Below, piece after piece: positions 63,060-64,000 of a DNA stretch of 64,000 bases; position 1 is the stretch's first letter, and each line of letters starts with the position of its first letter. The notes below the pieces were generated by a model. It did not search any database. It had not been told where the DNA came from and saw only the letters and a list, made by a program, of their open reading frames with translations. This DNA comes from Nitrososphaerota archaeon. GTDB lineage: Archaea > Thermoproteota > Nitrososphaeria > Nitrososphaerales > Nitrosopumilaceae. The position numbers were made by a program, and so were the translations under genes. The stretch lies in contig JACQCT010000005.1 of assembly GCA_016201435.1 (NCBI GenBank), positions 42,621 to 106,620 on the forward strand, read 5' to 3'.

Positions 63060-63851
63060 TCACAGTATTTGGATGATTTCATCCATAATTTTTTGATGAT
63101 GGTCACAAAGCTTGTTGGATGCTATCTGTGAATGTAGCAGATCTTCTTGCCAATGGGCATTGTATAGTCTACAGTCTTTTGATTCACAAAATGGCTGACC
63201 AGTCAAATAATAAAATAATGCTTGCATTGCATATCCCTTGATTATTTCACTTAATTTTACATCGTGATATTCTAGATATTTTCCTTTGAATTGATTTTTC
63301 AAAACCTCTAAGTTAAGTCCTTGTGAGATATTTTCAAACATTTTTAGATAATATTCACGAGGTTTTGCTGGGGCTTCAATTATGCCTGTAGTGGATATGA
63401 TTCCGGGATTTGAACAAATTACTGCTCGTCCATGGTATCTATAATCATAATAGTCATATGTACAAGTAAGCTTGTCTGTACAAATAAGATGAAACATGTC
63501 TGACTGTGATTCTGATTGCGGTATTGCATTGGCAATAATTTGTTTGAATTCAAATCCATCATACATTACGATATTACTTGTGTTTGTAAAATTTGTAAAT
63601 GAACTCTCTTCAAAGATTATTTCCTCTGGGGTTGGAATGTGTTTTTCAAAAGGAGTTAGTGGATTAAAAATTCTTGATGTAGCTAGATCATGTGAGAATT
63701 TTCTAGTTGGCTCTTTAAAGAAATCAAAAAATCTCTCTCTTATTTCTACTTCAACACAAAATTTCTCTTTGATAAATTCTCCTAACCGGTCTGTCTTTAT
63801 TTCAGGTACGGAAGGTTCATCGTATAAGAATACTTTGGAGAGTTTCAACAA
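63060..63851 (-). CDS. Conserved protein with C-terminal Cys/His cluster (DUF6775-like)
   Basis: 263 residues, soluble. The C-terminus has CESKDCRLYNAHWQEDLLHSQI split by CDHHQKIM; the Cys and His residues can hold a metal. The middle has HLICTDKLTCTYDYYDYRYHGRAVICSNP in two pieces. I think it matches a thaumarchaeal putative metallopeptidase family, but the assignment is from memory. It lies 35 bp upstream of trxB in the same direction. Confidence 0.55.
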   Translation of the reverse strand: MLKLSKVFLYDEPSVPEIKTDRLGEFIKEKFCVEVEIRERFFDFFKEPTRKFSHDLATSRIFNPLTPFEKHIPTPEEIIFEESSFTNFTNTSNIVMYDGFEFKQIIANAIPQSESQSDMFHLICTDKLTCTYDYYDYRYHGRAVICSNPGIISTTGIIEAPAKPREYYLKMFENISQGLNLEVLKNQFKGKYLEYHDVKLSEIIKGYAMQALFYYLTGQPFCESKDCRLYNAHWQEDLLHSQIASNKLCDHHQKIMDEIIQIL

Positions 63852-63878
63852 ACAAATTAAGAATTACTTGAATATAGT

Positions 63879-64000
63879 TTATCTTCTTAATTCTTTCATT
63901 TTTGCAGCTGTTACTTCAGCAGCTTTCTTGCCTGAAAGTAACATAGAGCCATAAGTTGGTCCCATTCTTGGTATGCCATAAGTTTCAGTTACTGACATGC
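63879..64000 (-). CDS. thi4: C-terminal end of Thi4-type thiazole synthase (5' part outside window)
   Basis: The minus strand reads in from the right edge and stops at 63879. The visible 39 codons read [20 protein letters not shown], then [13 protein letters not shown], matching the C-terminal FAD-binding motif of Thi4/ribulose-1,5-biphosphate synthetases ([19 protein letters not shown]). Such enzymes make the thiazole part of thiamine from NAD and glycine; the sulfur-donor residue lies outside the window, so suicidal or catalytic type cannot be told. Confidence 0.85.
   Translation of the reverse strand, partial: MSVTETYGIPRMGPTYGSMLLSGKKAAEVTAAKMKELRR

Noticed and set aside
1..64000. CRISPR arrays, insertion sequences, integrases, origin repeats
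   Set aside because: No regularly spaced 24-37 bp repeats, transposase, integrase or Cdc6/Orc1 gene was seen; the only evenly spaced repeats are the three 6-bp copies at 34938-34963.

Overview
The window is a 64 kb piece of an archaeal chromosome, A+T-rich and densely coded. The gene set is typical of ammonia-oxidising Thaumarchaeota (Nitrososphaeria, probably Nitrosopumilales or Nitrosotaleales): the cell-division protein CdvA, archaeal-type ProRS, FEN1, Sec61-beta, SUI1/eIF1, Tsr3, a PIN-ATPase-KH protein, F420 genes (cofC, cofD, cofE), AMP-forming acetyl-CoA synthetase, GTG/TTG starts and TATA boxes about 25 bp upstream of near-leaderless genes. No ribosomal RNA, amo genes, CRISPR array, transposase or phage gene was seen, so the lineage below phylum level is inference.

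Layout. 1-3 kb: end of a zinc-ribbon gene, methionine aminopeptidase, tRNA-Pro(UGG), then a fluoride riboswitch in front of crcB and a DUF190 gene. 3-11 kb: a 1152-residue surface protein with seven Ig-like repeats, Tsr3, an APC permease fused to Usp-like domains, RNase P RNA and a membrane-anchored exported protein. 11-17 kb: cofD-cofC, a CPBP protease, SUI1, a p27-like zinc protein, secG (only 54 codons) and DUF2070. 17-18 kb: a winged-helix/PD-(D/E)xK protein divergent from a TIR/zinc-ribbon protein. 18-23 kb: a peptide-type ABC importer whose solute-binding protein appears circularly permuted and which has no ATPase gene beside it. 23-26 kb: small conserved proteins, a JAMM protease and a coiled-coil protein.

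26-36 kb is the accessory part. Four polysaccharide-deacetylase genes (one frameshifted), a processive family-2 glycosyltransferase, a short nucleotide-sugar dehydrogenase and a large secreted carbohydrate-binding-like protein form a minus-strand exopolysaccharide operon. Its promoter carries three TGACGC repeats at exact 10-bp spacing, directly after a ribbon-helix-helix regulator gene, plus a palindrome between the TATA box and the start codon. This looks like a self-contained regulated surface-polysaccharide system.

36-48 kb is mostly housekeeping: XPD/DinG-like helicase, intron-containing tRNA-Ser(CGA), FEN1, a double ThyX-like protein, CdvA, acetyl-CoA synthetase, a DtxR-family regulator and the PIN-ATPase. 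49-52 kb holds a complete three-part phosphorelay (membrane histidine kinase, free-standing HPt, single-domain receiver) beside a decayed receiver-domain pseudogene. 52-64 kb: TldD, two DNA glycosylases, an HtrA-like protease with a collagen-like stretch, a cupredoxin-like protein, ProRS, an HAD phosphatase, CofE, a PHP phosphoesterase, a TusA-like/cysteine synthase pair, thioredoxin reductase and the C-terminus of Thi4.

All calls were made by reading the sequence; no database search was run.
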